From: Pseudonocardia xinjiangensis
GTDB lineage: Bacteria > Actinomycetota > Actinomycetes > Mycobacteriales > Pseudonocardiaceae
NCBI RefSeq assembly: GCF_012911925.1
Contig: NZ_JAAXKY010000064.1
Location: forward strand, 1-38,963
Direction: 5' to 3'
Length of the DNA stretch: 38,963 nucleotides
The notes under the pieces are model-generated. The model was given only the letters and a program-made list of their open reading frames with translations, did no database searches and was not told where the DNA came from. Each line of letters opens with the position of its first letter. Position 1 is the stretch's first letter. Below, one piece after another: positions 1-8,029 of the stretch. A program made the position numbers and the translations under genes.

Positions 1-806
1 GGTTCGCCGTAGGTGTCCGCGTACATGTGTTGGAGCGATCCGGGTAGCTCGCTCGCCACGATGCCTGTCGCGCGGTGGGCGCGCAGGGCAAGCCCGGGGC
101 TGGTCGTCACGCCCAGGCCGGCGGCGACGAGCGCCTGCATCACGACCATGTCGTCGGAGGTGTAGCCGATCCGGGGCTCGAACCCTTCCTCGGCACACAT
201 CGACAGGAGGTGGCGGCGGCACCGGGCGCAGCCGGCGATCCAGGTGGCGTCGCGCAGCGTGGACAGCGTCTGCCCGGGGCGGGTGGACAGCACGTACAGC
301 GGGTCGTCGAGCAGGTGGTGCAGGCGGACGTTCTCCGGTTCAGGTTCCGTGTCGTGGTAGCGGAAGATGATCGCGACGTCGATCTTCCCGGTGCGCAGCA
401 GTTCCAGTGCCTCGGGTGGCTGCGTGTCGGTCAGGCCGATCTGCAGGCCGGGATGTCTGTCGGTCAGCACTGCCACCGCCCGCGGGATGAGCGAGCCGAT
501 CACGGACGAGAAGCTGGCCAAGCGGACCCGCCCGGCGCTCAGTCCGACGTGTGCGGCCAGTTCGGCGTCCGCGGCGTCGATTCGCCCGAGGATCTCGGAC
601 GCCCGGGAGGCCAGCAGCTGCCCGGCGGAGGTGAGCCGAATCCCGCGGCCCGCCCGTTGCAGCAGCTGCGCGCCGGTCTCGGCCTCGAGCCTGGCGAGGT
701 GGTGGCTGACCGTGGGCTGCGTGTAGTGCAGCTCCTTCGCCGCCGCGGTGACCGATCCGAGCCGGGCGAGTGCGTCGATGACACGCAGTCTGGTGACGTC
801 CAGCAT
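1..806 (-). CDS. LysR-family transcriptional regulator, cut at the window edge
   Basis: The minus-strand reading frame from ATG at 806 gives 268 residues that run off the left edge. It starts MLDVTRLRVIDAL and carries a LysR winged helix-turn-helix in residues 1-60 (SVTAAAKELHYTQPTVSHH), followed by the start of the periplasmic-binding-protein-like effector domain. A cysteine cluster (AGCARC) sits at about residues 200-205. LysR proteins bind a co-inducer and usually regulate themselves and a divergent neighbour. Here the neighbour is the reductase starting at 945, with 138 bases between the two starts. An overlapping frame with a start at 810 is a shadow of this gene. The C-terminal 20-40 residues expected for the family (about 300 aa) lie outside the window. 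The effector is unknown. Confidence 0.9.
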   Translation of the reverse strand, partial: MLDVTRLRVIDALARLGSVTAAAKELHYTQPTVSHHLARLEAETGAQLLQRAGRGIRLTSAGQLLASRASEILGRIDAADAELAAHVGLSAGRVRLASFSSVIGSLIPRAVAVLTDRHPGLQIGLTDTQPPEALELLRTGKIDVAIIFRYHDTEPEPENVRLHHLLDDPLYVLSTRPGQTLSTLRDATWIAGCARCRRHLLSMCAEEGFEPRIGYTSDDMVVMQALVAAGLGVTTSPGLALRAHRATGIVASELPGSLQHMYADTYGE

Positions 807-944
807 GCATCGACCCTATCTATGGAACTGCATGAGGATTGCCATTGGACGTATGTGTCGATTCGTCGCACGCTTCCACCGCGTGATCCCGATCGGGACC
901 GCACGAGGCAACCGGCATCCCCGTCCACCGGAGGAACAGCAGTC

Positions 945-1577
945 ATGTCACTCGCCCGCGTCCATAACTTCGCCATCTCGCTCGACGGTTTCGGCACCGG
1001 TGAGGGTCAGAGCGCCGATGCGCATTTCGGTCACGCCGGGGACCGGCTGCACCAGTGGATGTTCGCCACCCGGTGGTGGCAGCCCGGCGGTAGCGGCGGC
1101 GTCGACGACGCCTTCGTCCGGCAGCACGATCCGGGGATCGGCGCCGAGATCATGGGTGCCGGGAAGTGGGGCCACCCCGGATGGCACGAGGACCCGGAGT
1201 GGAAGGGTGCGTGGGGCCCCAACCCGCCGTTCCACACACCGGTCTTCGTCCTCACCCATCACCCGCGCCCATCGATCGAGATGGAAGGCGGCACGACCTT
1301 CCATTTCATCGACGCCTCGCCCGCCGAGGCGCTCGAGACGGCCCGCGAGGCTGCGGGCGGCAAGGACGTGCGCATCGGCGGAGGTCCCACCGTGCTTCGC
1401 GACTTCCTTGCCGCCGGGCTCGTCGACCACCTGCACACGGCGGTGGTCCCGATCCTGCTCGGCCGCGGCGTGCGCCTGTGGGACGGGCTGGAAGGCCTCG
1501 AGAAGCACTACGAGGTCGAGGCCACCCCTTCGCCCAGTGGAGTCACGCATGTGACGTTCACTCGCGCGGGTGTCTGA
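945..1577 (+). CDS. Dihydrofolate reductase family protein (RibD C-terminal-like)
   Basis: 210 aa from an ATG preceded by GGAGGAAC seven bases upstream. The N-terminus SLARVHNFAISLDGFGTG and the C-terminal half (VRIGGGPTVLRDFLAAGLVDHLH, read here only as the GGGP and LVDHLH motifs) are typical of the RibD/DHFR-fold reductases that bind NADPH. These stand-alone proteins are common in actinobacteria and mostly have no assigned substrate. The gene is alone on its strand and divergent from the LysR gene ending at 806, so LysR control is likely but is an inference. The long open frame that starts upstream at 75 is not coding; codon use becomes gene-like only from 945. Confidence 0.85.
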   Translation: MSLARVHNFAISLDGFGTGEGQSADAHFGHAGDRLHQWMFATRWWQPGGSGGVDDAFVRQHDPGIGAEIMGAGKWGHPGWHEDPEWKGAWGPNPPFHTPVFVLTHHPRPSIEMEGGTTFHFIDASPAEALETAREAAGGKDVRIGGGPTVLRDFLAAGLVDHLHTAVVPILLGRGVRLWDGLEGLEKHYEVEATPSPSGVTHVTFTRAGV

Positions 1578-1633
1578 ACCCGTCTCCACCGAGAACCCCG
1601 GGGGGTCACTGACGCTCCCGACCGACCCGACGG

Positions 1634-2254
1634 TCAGCCGGCGAGGCCGACGACGAGCAGGTCGACGATCCGGCCGGCCAGGTCGTGCAGTTCGTCGCCG
1701 GTCTGGCCGTCGATCCGGCGGAACCACATGTCGACGGCGTTGAGGTTGCTCAGCAGGGTCCTGGTGGCGAGGGTCGGGTCCACCCTGCGCAACGAGCCGT
1801 CGTCGATCCCCTCGGTCACGACGCGGCGGAACATCTGCTCGTAGTCGTTGCGGAGCCGGTTCAGGTCCAGCAGGGCGTCGCGCTGACGGGGCTTGAGCGC
1901 GGTCATCGCCTCGCCGCGCACCGCCTGGTGGACGACGTGGTGGTAGGCGAGGTCCTCCATCAGGTTGAGCAGGTGGGCGATCGACATGGCGACGAGCCGG
2001 TCGCGACCGGCGCCGGGGCCCTCGGCGTGCGGCTCGACGCGTTCCCGGACACGGCGCATGCCCTCCCCGTACACGGCGAGGAAGATGTCGAACTTCGACC
2101 GGAAGTGGTAGTAGACAAGGCCCTTCGTGGCCCCCACCTCGTGCGCGATGTCGTCGATCGTGGTGGTGGCGAACCCGCTGCGCATGAACGCCTCCGCCGC
2201 GGCGTCGAGGATCCTGCTCCGTGCGCTGGCCTCGACCTCGGGGCTCGTGCCCAC
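1634..2254 (-). CDS. TetR-family transcriptional repressor
   Basis: 206 aa with a TetR HTH in residues 10-60 (ILDAAAEAFMRSGF, TTIDDIAHEVGATKG, LVYYHFRSK) and a variable C-terminal ligand domain. I chose GTG at 2254 because GAGGAGG lies just upstream with normal spacing and the length fits the family. The open frame continues upstream to 2533, but that stretch crosses the MFS promoter and does not look coded. The gene is divergent from the MFS transporter at 2445, with a dyad at 2337-2350 between them, which is the classic arrangement of a TetR repressor and its efflux or uptake target. The ligand is unknown. Confidence 0.9.
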   Translation of the reverse strand: MGTSPEVEASARSRILDAAAEAFMRSGFATTTIDDIAHEVGATKGLVYYHFRSKFDIFLAVYGEGMRRVRERVEPHAEGPGAGRDRLVAMSIAHLLNLMEDLAYHHVVHQAVRGEAMTALKPRQRDALLDLNRLRNDYEQMFRRVVTEGIDDGSLRRVDPTLATRTLLSNLNAVDMWFRRIDGQTGDELHDLAGRIVDLLVVGLAG

Positions 2255-2336
2255 CGGCTCCTCCTCGCTCGCACCCGGGCATCCCCGCGTGCCTCGCTTG
2301 CAGCGGTTGACACTCCGTGACGACGACTTTACCGTG

Positions 2337-2350
2337 ATACTCGGTAGTAT
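2337..2350. promoter_or_regulatory. Candidate TetR operator
   Basis: ATACT-CGGT-AGTAT is a perfect inverted repeat with 5-base arms and a 4-base centre, overlapping a second one (TACCG-N7-CGGTA from 2330). It lies in the middle of the 190-bp gap between the divergent TetR and MFS genes. Assignment to this TetR protein is inference from position. Confidence 0.5.
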
Positions 2351-2444
2351 TGCTGGTGGTTGGCCCAATTGTGCGACGGCTGCACCGGCAGCACCTGGCA
2401 GTGCGCCCCCGGATCCACATCGACGTCGAAGCCGGAGCCACCCG

Positions 2445-3788
2445 ATGACGAGCGCGACAGACCTGCTGCACGAACTCGCGACGAAGAAGGCCATGGCGCG
2501 GCTGCTGCCGGTGCTCGCCATCGCGTACTTCATGTCCTACGTCGACCGGACGAACGTCGCCCTCGCGAAGACGGCTCTGGAGGCCGACATCGGGCTCAGC
2601 GCGGCCGCCTACGGGCTGGGCGCGGGCCTGTTCTTCGTGAGCTACGCCCTGCTCGAGGTGCCGAGCAACCTCGTCCTCTACCGGATCGGGGCGCGGCTGT
2701 GGATCACCCGCATCGCCGTGACGTGGGGCGCGGTCTCCGCCGCGATGATGTTCGTGCAGAACGAGCTGTCGTTCTACGTCCTGCGCGTGCTGCTCGGCGC
2801 CGCCGAGGCGGGCCTGTTCCCGGCCATGATGTACATGGTCACGCTGTGGTTCTCGCAGAAGCACCGCGGCATGGTGGTGGGCCTGATCTACACCGCGCCC
2901 TGCCTCGGGATCTTCCTCGGATCCCCGATGGGCGGGGCGCTGATGGAGCTCGAAGGGGTCGGTGGCCTGCACGGATGGCAGTGGATGTTCCTCGTCGAGG
3001 GGATCGTCACGATGCTCGTCGGTGTGCTGGTCTGGTTCCTCCTGCCCGGGCGGCCCGCGGACGCGAAATGGCTCACGAAGGACGAGGCCGCCGTACTCAC
3101 GGAACGGGCGGTGGGACACGAGGAACAGCCCCGGACCCATCTGCGCGGGAACCTGCGCTACGCGTTCGGTCGGCCCGTCGTGGTCCTCCTGGCTGCGATC
3201 TACTTCATCAACCAGGCGATCAGCTCGGGCATCGGGTTCAACTTCCCGGCGCTGGTGCAGTCGCTCGGCATCCAGAGCCCCTTCCTCATCGGGGTCGTGG
3301 CCGGTGGCGGTGGCCTCACCGGACTCGCGGGAGTGCTGTTCTTCCCGTGGCTCCAACGACGTGTCGGCCGCGAGATCACCCTCATCGGCCTGTGCGCCGG
3401 CGCCGGCCTGCTGATCCTGGTGACCTTCATCCTCTCCACGAGCGTGGGATTGAGCATCACCCTGATCTACGTCGCCAACTTCTTCGCACTGGGCACCCTG
3501 CCGCTGTTCTGGGTGGTCGCCATGTCACGCATGTCGGGCCTGATGGCGGCGGCCGGCCTCGCCTTCATCAACATGATCGGAATCGTCGGCGGGTTCGTCG
3601 GCCCCTTCGTCTACGGCCTCATCGAGAGCGCCACCGACAGCCTGATGGCGCCGTACTACACGATTGCGGTCGCGTCCCTGGTCGGCCTCGCGCTGGTACC
3701 GCTGCTGGGGCTGATCATCCGCCGCGAGAAGGAACAGGAGAGGACCGGCCGGCAACCGGGGGAACCGTCCGTGCAGACACCCGCGTAG
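2445..3788 (+). CDS. MFS transporter, ACS (anion:cation symporter) type
   Basis: 447 aa, about 12 predicted membrane segments, the usual length for the family. The N-terminal RLLPVLAIAYFMSYVDRTNV is the signature start of the ACS family, which carries organic anions such as phthalate, hexuronates, tartrate or 4-hydroxyphenylacetate with protons. The loop between helices 2 and 3 contains the shortened motif-A region (LYRIGARLWITR). The central cytoplasmic loop is at about residues 200-235 (RPADAKWLTKDEA), also typical of ACS proteins. No catabolic gene is beside it, so the substrate cannot be read from context. It is divergent from the TetR gene and probably repressed by it. A hairpin overlaps the stop codon. 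Confidence 0.9.
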   Translation: MTSATDLLHELATKKAMARLLPVLAIAYFMSYVDRTNVALAKTALEADIGLSAAAYGLGAGLFFVSYALLEVPSNLVLYRIGARLWITRIAVTWGAVSAAMMFVQNELSFYVLRVLLGAAEAGLFPAMMYMVTLWFSQKHRGMVVGLIYTAPCLGIFLGSPMGGALMELEGVGGLHGWQWMFLVEGIVTMLVGVLVWFLLPGRPADAKWLTKDEAAVLTERAVGHEEQPRTHLRGNLRYAFGRPVVVLLAAIYFINQAISSGIGFNFPALVQSLGIQSPFLIGVVAGGGGLTGLAGVLFFPWLQRRVGREITLIGLCAGAGLLILVTFILSTSVGLSITLIYVANFFALGTLPLFWVVAMSRMSGLMAAAGLAFINMIGIVGGFVGPFVYGLIESATDSLMAPYYTIAVASLVGLALVPLLGLIIRREKEQERTGRQPGEPSVQTPA

Positions 3789-3801
3789 CCGGCGCCCGGC
3801 T
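3787..3801 (+). terminator. Hairpin at the end of the MFS gene
   Basis: AGCCGG-CGC-CCGGCT gives a perfect 6-bp stem with a 3-base loop, starting inside the TAG stop codon. There is no T-run, as is common for actinobacterial terminators. Confidence 0.45.
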
Positions 3802-4163
3802 GCGGTGCGGTCAGCTGGCCCTGACGGCTACACCTCGGAGCCGCGGGGCAGGCCGGCTCGCCGACCTCACCCACACCGTCGAGGTCCTCGGCACCTGCTC
3901 GTCCTGCTGGATGCACCGCGCCGATCCGGCCCGGTGAAGCACTGCTCACGGTCAGGCCCTTGCGGCGCACGCGCGATTCCCCGACCGCGCCGCATCGCGC
4001 GCCACCGGCCGGGCTGGATTGCGTTTTCAGCGTGTTCACAGCTCGACCGGCCCACACTTGCGAGCAGCTCTTGTCCGAACTTCTGTCGTACGACGGCGGG
4101 AGCTGGAAGCTGTCCGCCGGCGTGGTCGGGCCCATATGACGCAGCGCGGATTCGATTGACGGG
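3802..4163. other. Intergenic stretch without a recognisable gene
   Basis: About 360 bases between the MFS gene and the hypothetical gene at 4164. Open frames here have no gene-like composition. I see no RNA gene or repeat. The promoter for 4164 should be in the right half, where G+C starts to drop. Confidence 0.5.
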
Positions 4164-4667
4164 ATGATCAGCATGGACATTCGTTTAACCGTGTTCAATC
4201 TCATCTTCCGGGACGCCATGCTGAGAGAGCTTCTCATGAATTACGCAGACCGTGTCGACGGTGCCACTCAAGGGAAGACGGCTGCTCCGACCTGCTTCGT
4301 TGCCCTGAAGTGGACCAGAAATGACACATGGACCGGTCCTGCGGAATCACAGCTGCTGACTGTGCACGTGCACATGCCTCGCGATCGGCCGACGAGTGAG
4401 CAAGTGTATCTGGACGTCGTCGTCCAACGGCTCAGGGCAGCATTGTCGATGGAAGGGGAAAGCAAACAGCTCGCGGTCCGACACAGGGGGACGTCCCGTG
4501 AAGCAACGGACAATGGCGGTGACACCGTGTTCAAGGTGAGCACGTTCGAGATCTCGCCTGCGGCTGCGCGGCGGAGAGAACACCTTCTCCTCGCGCTGTC
4601 GCCGTGGACCTGCTTCTCCGACCGCCGTCGGATCGGGTCGGGATGTGACTTCCTCAGCCTGAACTGA
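4164..4667 (+). CDS. Hypothetical protein, lower G+C than its neighbours
   Basis: 167 aa (ATG 4164; a second in-frame ATG at 4173 would give 164 aa). I do not recognise the family. The middle of the protein looks like real protein (LTVHVHMPRD, YLDVVVQRLRAALS, DTVFKVSTFEIS), with beta-strand-like and amphipathic stretches and no signal peptide or membrane segment. The first 30 residues are aliphatic and the last 30 are rich in Ser, Arg and aromatic residues. Codon use is visibly less G/C-biased than in the genes around it, which suggests recent transfer or relaxed selection. Neither start has a good ribosome binding site. The gene stands alone between the MFS gene and the convergent GntR gene. 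Confidence 0.5.
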   Translation: MISMDIRLTVFNLIFRDAMLRELLMNYADRVDGATQGKTAAPTCFVALKWTRNDTWTGPAESQLLTVHVHMPRDRPTSEQVYLDVVVQRLRAALSMEGESKQLAVRHRGTSREATDNGGDTVFKVSTFEISPAAARRREHLLLALSPWTCFSDRRRIGSGCDFLSLN

Positions 4668-4720
4668 TCACTTCGCTGCCGATCCGGACGATCACCCCGA
4701 CCCGTGCGGCGACGTCCGAC

Positions 4721-5497
4721 CTACATGATGGAGGCGCGGAACTGGTAGCGGTCGCCCCGGTATGCCTGGTCGGTGAGTTCCAGCGGGTGGCCGTGCTGGC
4801 TGTAGGTGAGCTGGCGCGCCATCAGGACGGGGACGGAGGTCCCGTCGAGCTCCAGGACGCGACGTTCCTGCCGGTTGGGGGGTCGCGCCTCCACCGCGTA
4901 CTCGGCGCGGCGGGGGATCTGTGGCGGGTCGGCGACCAGGAGGGTCGCGTACAGCGACTTCTGCGTGAAGTCGGTGTCGGGCAGTGCCGGGCAGAGGGCG
5001 AGCGGCAGCCGGTTGTGCTCGAGCACGACGACCATGTCGTTGAGGAAGCGCAGCCGCCGCATCTCGAACAGGTCCTCGCCGGGCGCGATCCGCAGCCGCT
5101 GTGCTTCCTGCACCGTGCAGGGACGGACGCGCGACATCAGCACCTTGGCGCTGGTCGGGATGCGGTGTTTGCGGGCGTAGTCGGCGAACCCTTCGACGTG
5201 TGCGGTGGCGGTCGCCGTCGTCATCTCACCGGCGACGAACCAGCCACGGGAGGCCGCGGCCTGTACCGCGCCGCGCTCGGCGAGCAGCGCCAGCGCGGAC
5301 CGCAACGTCACCCGGGAGACGTGGTAGCGGTCGGTGAGGACCCGCTCCGACGGAAGGCGGTCGCCGCTGCGGGCCCCGCCGGCCCGCAGGTCGTCCCACA
5401 GCTGCCCGGCGACCCGTTCGTAGAGCGGGACCGAGTTCGGGTCGAGGGCACCGCGGGGGAGCTCCAACGGGCGGAGACCGCGGGACATGCTAAGCAT
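4721..5497 (-). CDS. GntR-family repressor with UTRA domain (HutC/FarR type)
   Basis: 258 aa. An N-terminal winged HTH occupies about residues 22-90 (VPLYERVAGQLWDDL, GDRLPSERVLTDRYHVSR, VTLRSALALLAERG). A C-terminal UTRA effector domain follows at about 110-250 (FEMRRLRFLNDMVVVLEHNRL, LELTDQAYRGDRYQF), the fold that senses sugar phosphates and other small acids in NagR/DasR-like regulators. It is divergent from the amino-sugar operon at 5562 and very likely represses it. Two tandem operator copies overlap the 5' end of this gene. The start could be ATG 5497 or ATG 5488; neither has a ribosome binding site. A TATCAT box six bases before 5497 suggests a leaderless mRNA and autoregulation. Confidence 0.9.
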   Translation of the reverse strand: MLSMSRGLRPLELPRGALDPNSVPLYERVAGQLWDDLRAGGARSGDRLPSERVLTDRYHVSRVTLRSALALLAERGAVQAAASRGWFVAGEMTTATATAHVEGFADYARKHRIPTSAKVLMSRVRPCTVQEAQRLRIAPGEDLFEMRRLRFLNDMVVVLEHNRLPLALCPALPDTDFTQKSLYATLLVADPPQIPRRAEYAVEARPPNRQERRVLELDGTSVPVLMARQLTYSQHGHPLELTDQAYRGDRYQFRASIM

Positions 5498-5516
5498 ACC
5501 AGTATGATACCAGTAT
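5496..5516. promoter_or_regulatory. Tandem GntR-type operator
   Basis: Two identical 10-bp boxes ATACCAGTAT, each a dyad (ATAC-CA-GTAT), separated by one base. They lie between the divergent GntR and GatZ-like genes, overlap the first codon and probable -10 of the repressor gene, and end nine bases before the -35 of the catabolic operon. That placement fits repression of both directions by the GntR protein. Confidence 0.65.
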
Positions 5517-5524
5517 AGGTTTCA

Positions 5525-5553
5525 TTGCAGACCGATATGCGCATACATAGCGT
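5525..5553 (+). promoter_or_regulatory. Probable leaderless promoter of the amino-sugar operon
   Basis: TTGCAG at 5525-5530, 17-base spacer, TAGCGT at 5548-5553, then 8 bases to the ATG at 5562. No Shine-Dalgarno sequence precedes this ATG, so translation from a leaderless mRNA is likely. Confidence 0.5.
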
Positions 5554-5561
5554 CTCCCGGC

Positions 5562-6890
5562 ATGTTCGAACCGCCCACTCCAGGCTCTTCTCAGCCCGCG
5601 CAGGTGCTCCGTGACCGGCTGATCCGGAACCGGGCCGGCGAGCCGGTCGGGGTGACGTCCGTCTGCTCGGCACACCCGCTGGTGATCGAGGCGGCCGCTA
5701 TGCAGGCCGTGGACGACGGCGGTCTGCTGCTGGTTGAGGCCACGTCCAACCAGGTGGACCAGTACGGCGGCTACACCGGCATGCGACCCGCCGACTTCGC
5801 CGCGCTGGTGCACCGGACCGCCGAGCGGGTGGCCCTGCCGCTGGACCGGGTCGTGCTCGGCGGCGACCATCTGGGCCCGAACCGGTGGCGTGACCTGGGA
5901 CCGGACGAGGCGATGGAACGCGCGGAGGCCCTCGTCGCCGCCTACGTCCGTGCGGGATACGTCAAGATCCACCTGGACTGCAGCATGGCGTGCGCAGGCG
6001 ACCCGGTCCCACTGCCCGGCGTACTCGTGGCGGAGCGGGCCGCCCGGCTGGCTCGCGTCGCCGAGAAGGCCGCCGGCGAGCGAGAGAACCCGGTAGACCT
6101 CGTCTACGTGATCGGCACCGAGGTACCCGTCCCCGGCGGCGCGCAGGAGACCATCGACGCGCTCGCCCCCACCACCCCCGAGTCCGCACGCGCGACCGTG
6201 GCCGAGCACCAGGCGGCGTTCACCGAGGCCGGCGCCGCGACGGCGTGGGAGCAGGTGATCGCGCTCGTGGTCCAGCCGGGCGTCGAGTTCGACCACGTCC
6301 GGGTCGTCGACTACGAGCGCGCCGCGGCTCGGCAGCTCAGCAGTGCCATCGCCGAGTTCCCGGGTCTCGTGTTCGAGGCGCACTCCACCGACTACCAGAC
6401 CCGGACCGCGCTGGCCGACCTGGTGCGCGACAGCTGGGCGGTGCTCAAGGTGGGGCCGGGACTGACGTTCGCGCTGCGGGAGGCGCTGTTCGGGCTGGCG
6501 GCGATCGAGGACGAGCTGGTCGCCGAGGCCGACCGGTCGGACCTCGGGACCGCCCTCGAGGCCGCGATGCTGACCGACCCGACGTGGTGGACCGGCTACT
6601 ACGAGGGCGATCCCGACCAGCAGCGGCTGGCTCGCCGCTACAGCTACAGCGACCGGTCCCGCTACTACTGGCCCGACCCGGCGGTGGCCCTGGCGGTGGA
6701 GCGGCTGTTCCGCAACCTCGACATGACCGGCATCCCGATGCCCATGCTCAGCCAGTACCTGCCCGAGCAGTACCGGCGCGTGCGTCTCGGCGAGCTCCCC
6801 GCCCAGGCCCGTGCGCTCGTCATCGACCACGTCCGCGACGTGCTGCGCGACTACGCGTACGCCTGCGGTCAGGAGGAAGCCTCCGCATGA
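5562..6890 (+). CDS. gatZ: GatZ/KbaZ-family protein (tagatose-bisphosphate aldolase subunit or tagatose-6-P epimerase type)
   Basis: 442 aa, normal for the family. Diagnostic stretches are VTSVCSAHPLVIEAA (about 28-42), LLLVEATSNQVDQYGGYTGM (about 50-69), VLGGDHLGPNRW (about 101-112) and the metal-site-like KIHLDCSMACAGD (about 133-145). GatZ and KbaZ were described as the non-catalytic partner of the class II aldolases GatY/KbaY. Relatives acting alone have been reported as C4-epimerases on tagatose 6-phosphate or tagaturonate. No GatY/KbaY homologue is in this window, so an epimerase role (tagatose 6-P to fructose 6-P) is attractive but is inference. The next gene overlaps by 4 bases (ATGA), so translation is coupled. 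First gene of the operon controlled by the GntR protein. Confidence 0.85.
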   Translation: MFEPPTPGSSQPAQVLRDRLIRNRAGEPVGVTSVCSAHPLVIEAAAMQAVDDGGLLLVEATSNQVDQYGGYTGMRPADFAALVHRTAERVALPLDRVVLGGDHLGPNRWRDLGPDEAMERAEALVAAYVRAGYVKIHLDCSMACAGDPVPLPGVLVAERAARLARVAEKAAGERENPVDLVYVIGTEVPVPGGAQETIDALAPTTPESARATVAEHQAAFTEAGAATAWEQVIALVVQPGVEFDHVRVVDYERAAARQLSSAIAEFPGLVFEAHSTDYQTRTALADLVRDSWAVLKVGPGLTFALREALFGLAAIEDELVAEADRSDLGTALEAAMLTDPTWWTGYYEGDPDQQRLARRYSYSDRSRYYWPDPAVALAVERLFRNLDMTGIPMPMLSQYLPEQYRRVRLGELPAQARALVIDHVRDVLRDYAYACGQEEASA

Positions 6891-8029
6891 CCGGCACGGA
6901 CCCCGCCGCCGACGCCGCAGATCTGTGGACCGCACGGGAGATCGCACAGCAGCCGGCCGCCTGGCGCGAGCTGGCCGGTTCCCTCGGCGGCCGTCGGCAG
7001 GAGATCGAGGACTTCCTCGGGCCGCTGCTGGCCCGCGACGACCTCCGGATCGTGCTCACCGGTGCCGGCACGTCTGCGTTCGCGGGCCAGATCCTCGCGC
7101 CCGGGCTGGCCCGGACCCTCCACCGCCGGGTGGACGCGGTCGCCACGACCGACATCGTGAGCAACCCGCACGACCATTTCGCCGCGGACGTACCCACGCT
7201 GCTCGTCTCGTTCGCCCGCTCCGGGGACAGCCCCGAGTCCCTCGCCGCGGTCGGGCTCGCCGACACGGTGCTGAGCGACTGCCGGCATCTGGTCCTGACC
7301 TGCAACCCGGAGGGCGGGCTGTACCGGACCCTGAGCGGGCCCGAGCGGCAGCGGGCGGGTCGGAGCCTGGTGTTGCTGATGCCGCCGGGCACCAACGACC
7401 AGGGGTTCGCGATGACGTCGAGCGTCACCAGCATGATGCTCGCCGCCCTGATGGTCCTCGGGGGCTGCCGCGACATCGACCAGCTGGCGGACGCGGCCGC
7501 AGCCGCTCTGCCCGACCTGGAGAAGCGGGCCCGCGCGCTGGCCGAGGAGCGGTCGGACCGGTTCGTCTACCTCGGCAGCGGCCCGCTCACCGGACTGGCC
7601 CGCGAGTCCGCGCTGAAGCTGCTCGAGCTGACCGCCGGCCGCGTCGTGAGCTACTTCGACTCGTCACTGGGGTTCCGGCACGGGCCCAAGTCGGTGCTCA
7701 CCGACACGACGGTCGTGGTCGTGTACCTGTCCAACGACCCGTACACGCGCCGCTACGACCTCGACATCGTCCGGGAGCTCCGCGCGACGCTGCCCGAAGA
7801 GCGCGTGATCTCCATCGGCTGCCGTGACGACGCCGGGGAGGAGACCTGGTCGTTCCCTGCGCTGGGCCACCTCGCAGACGCCACCGTCGCGCCGGTGCTC
7901 CTGCTGGCCGCGCAACACGTCGCGCTGGCGCAGTCGCGGGCGCTGGGGCTCGACCCCGACAACCCCTTCCCGGCCCGCGAGGTCAACCGGGTCGTGAACG
8001 GAGTCACCATCCATGCGCTCGACCAGTGA
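6887..8029 (+). CDS. agaS: AgaS-like SIS-domain sugar isomerase/deaminase
   Basis: 380 aa with two SIS (sugar isomerase) domains, at about residues 50-195 and 215-365. The first has the phosphosugar-binding loop VLTGAGTSAFAG (56-67) and LVSFARSGDSPES; the second has VYLGSGPLTGLARESALKL and the tail RHGPKSVL. This matches AgaS, which converts galactosamine 6-phosphate to tagatose 6-phosphate with release of ammonia, more than the GlmS or FrlB types, because it has no amidotransferase domain and two SIS domains in 380 aa. The ATG overlaps the stop of the preceding gene, with AGGAGG ten bases upstream. Together with the GatZ-like protein and the kinase downstream it outlines an amino-sugar route. 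Confidence 0.85.
   Translation: MTGTDPAADAADLWTAREIAQQPAAWRELAGSLGGRRQEIEDFLGPLLARDDLRIVLTGAGTSAFAGQILAPGLARTLHRRVDAVATTDIVSNPHDHFAADVPTLLVSFARSGDSPESLAAVGLADTVLSDCRHLVLTCNPEGGLYRTLSGPERQRAGRSLVLLMPPGTNDQGFAMTSSVTSMMLAALMVLGGCRDIDQLADAAAAALPDLEKRARALAEERSDRFVYLGSGPLTGLARESALKLLELTAGRVVSYFDSSLGFRHGPKSVLTDTTVVVVYLSNDPYTRRYDLDIVRELRATLPEERVISIGCRDDAGEETWSFPALGHLADATVAPVLLLAAQHVALAQSRALGLDPDNPFPAREVNRVVNGVTIHALDQ

Noticed and set aside
948..3356. 802-codon open frame on the minus strand
   Set aside because: It runs antisense through the reductase, TetR and MFS genes. The product is Arg/Pro/Gly/His-rich without domains, the usual shadow of G+C-rich coding DNA.
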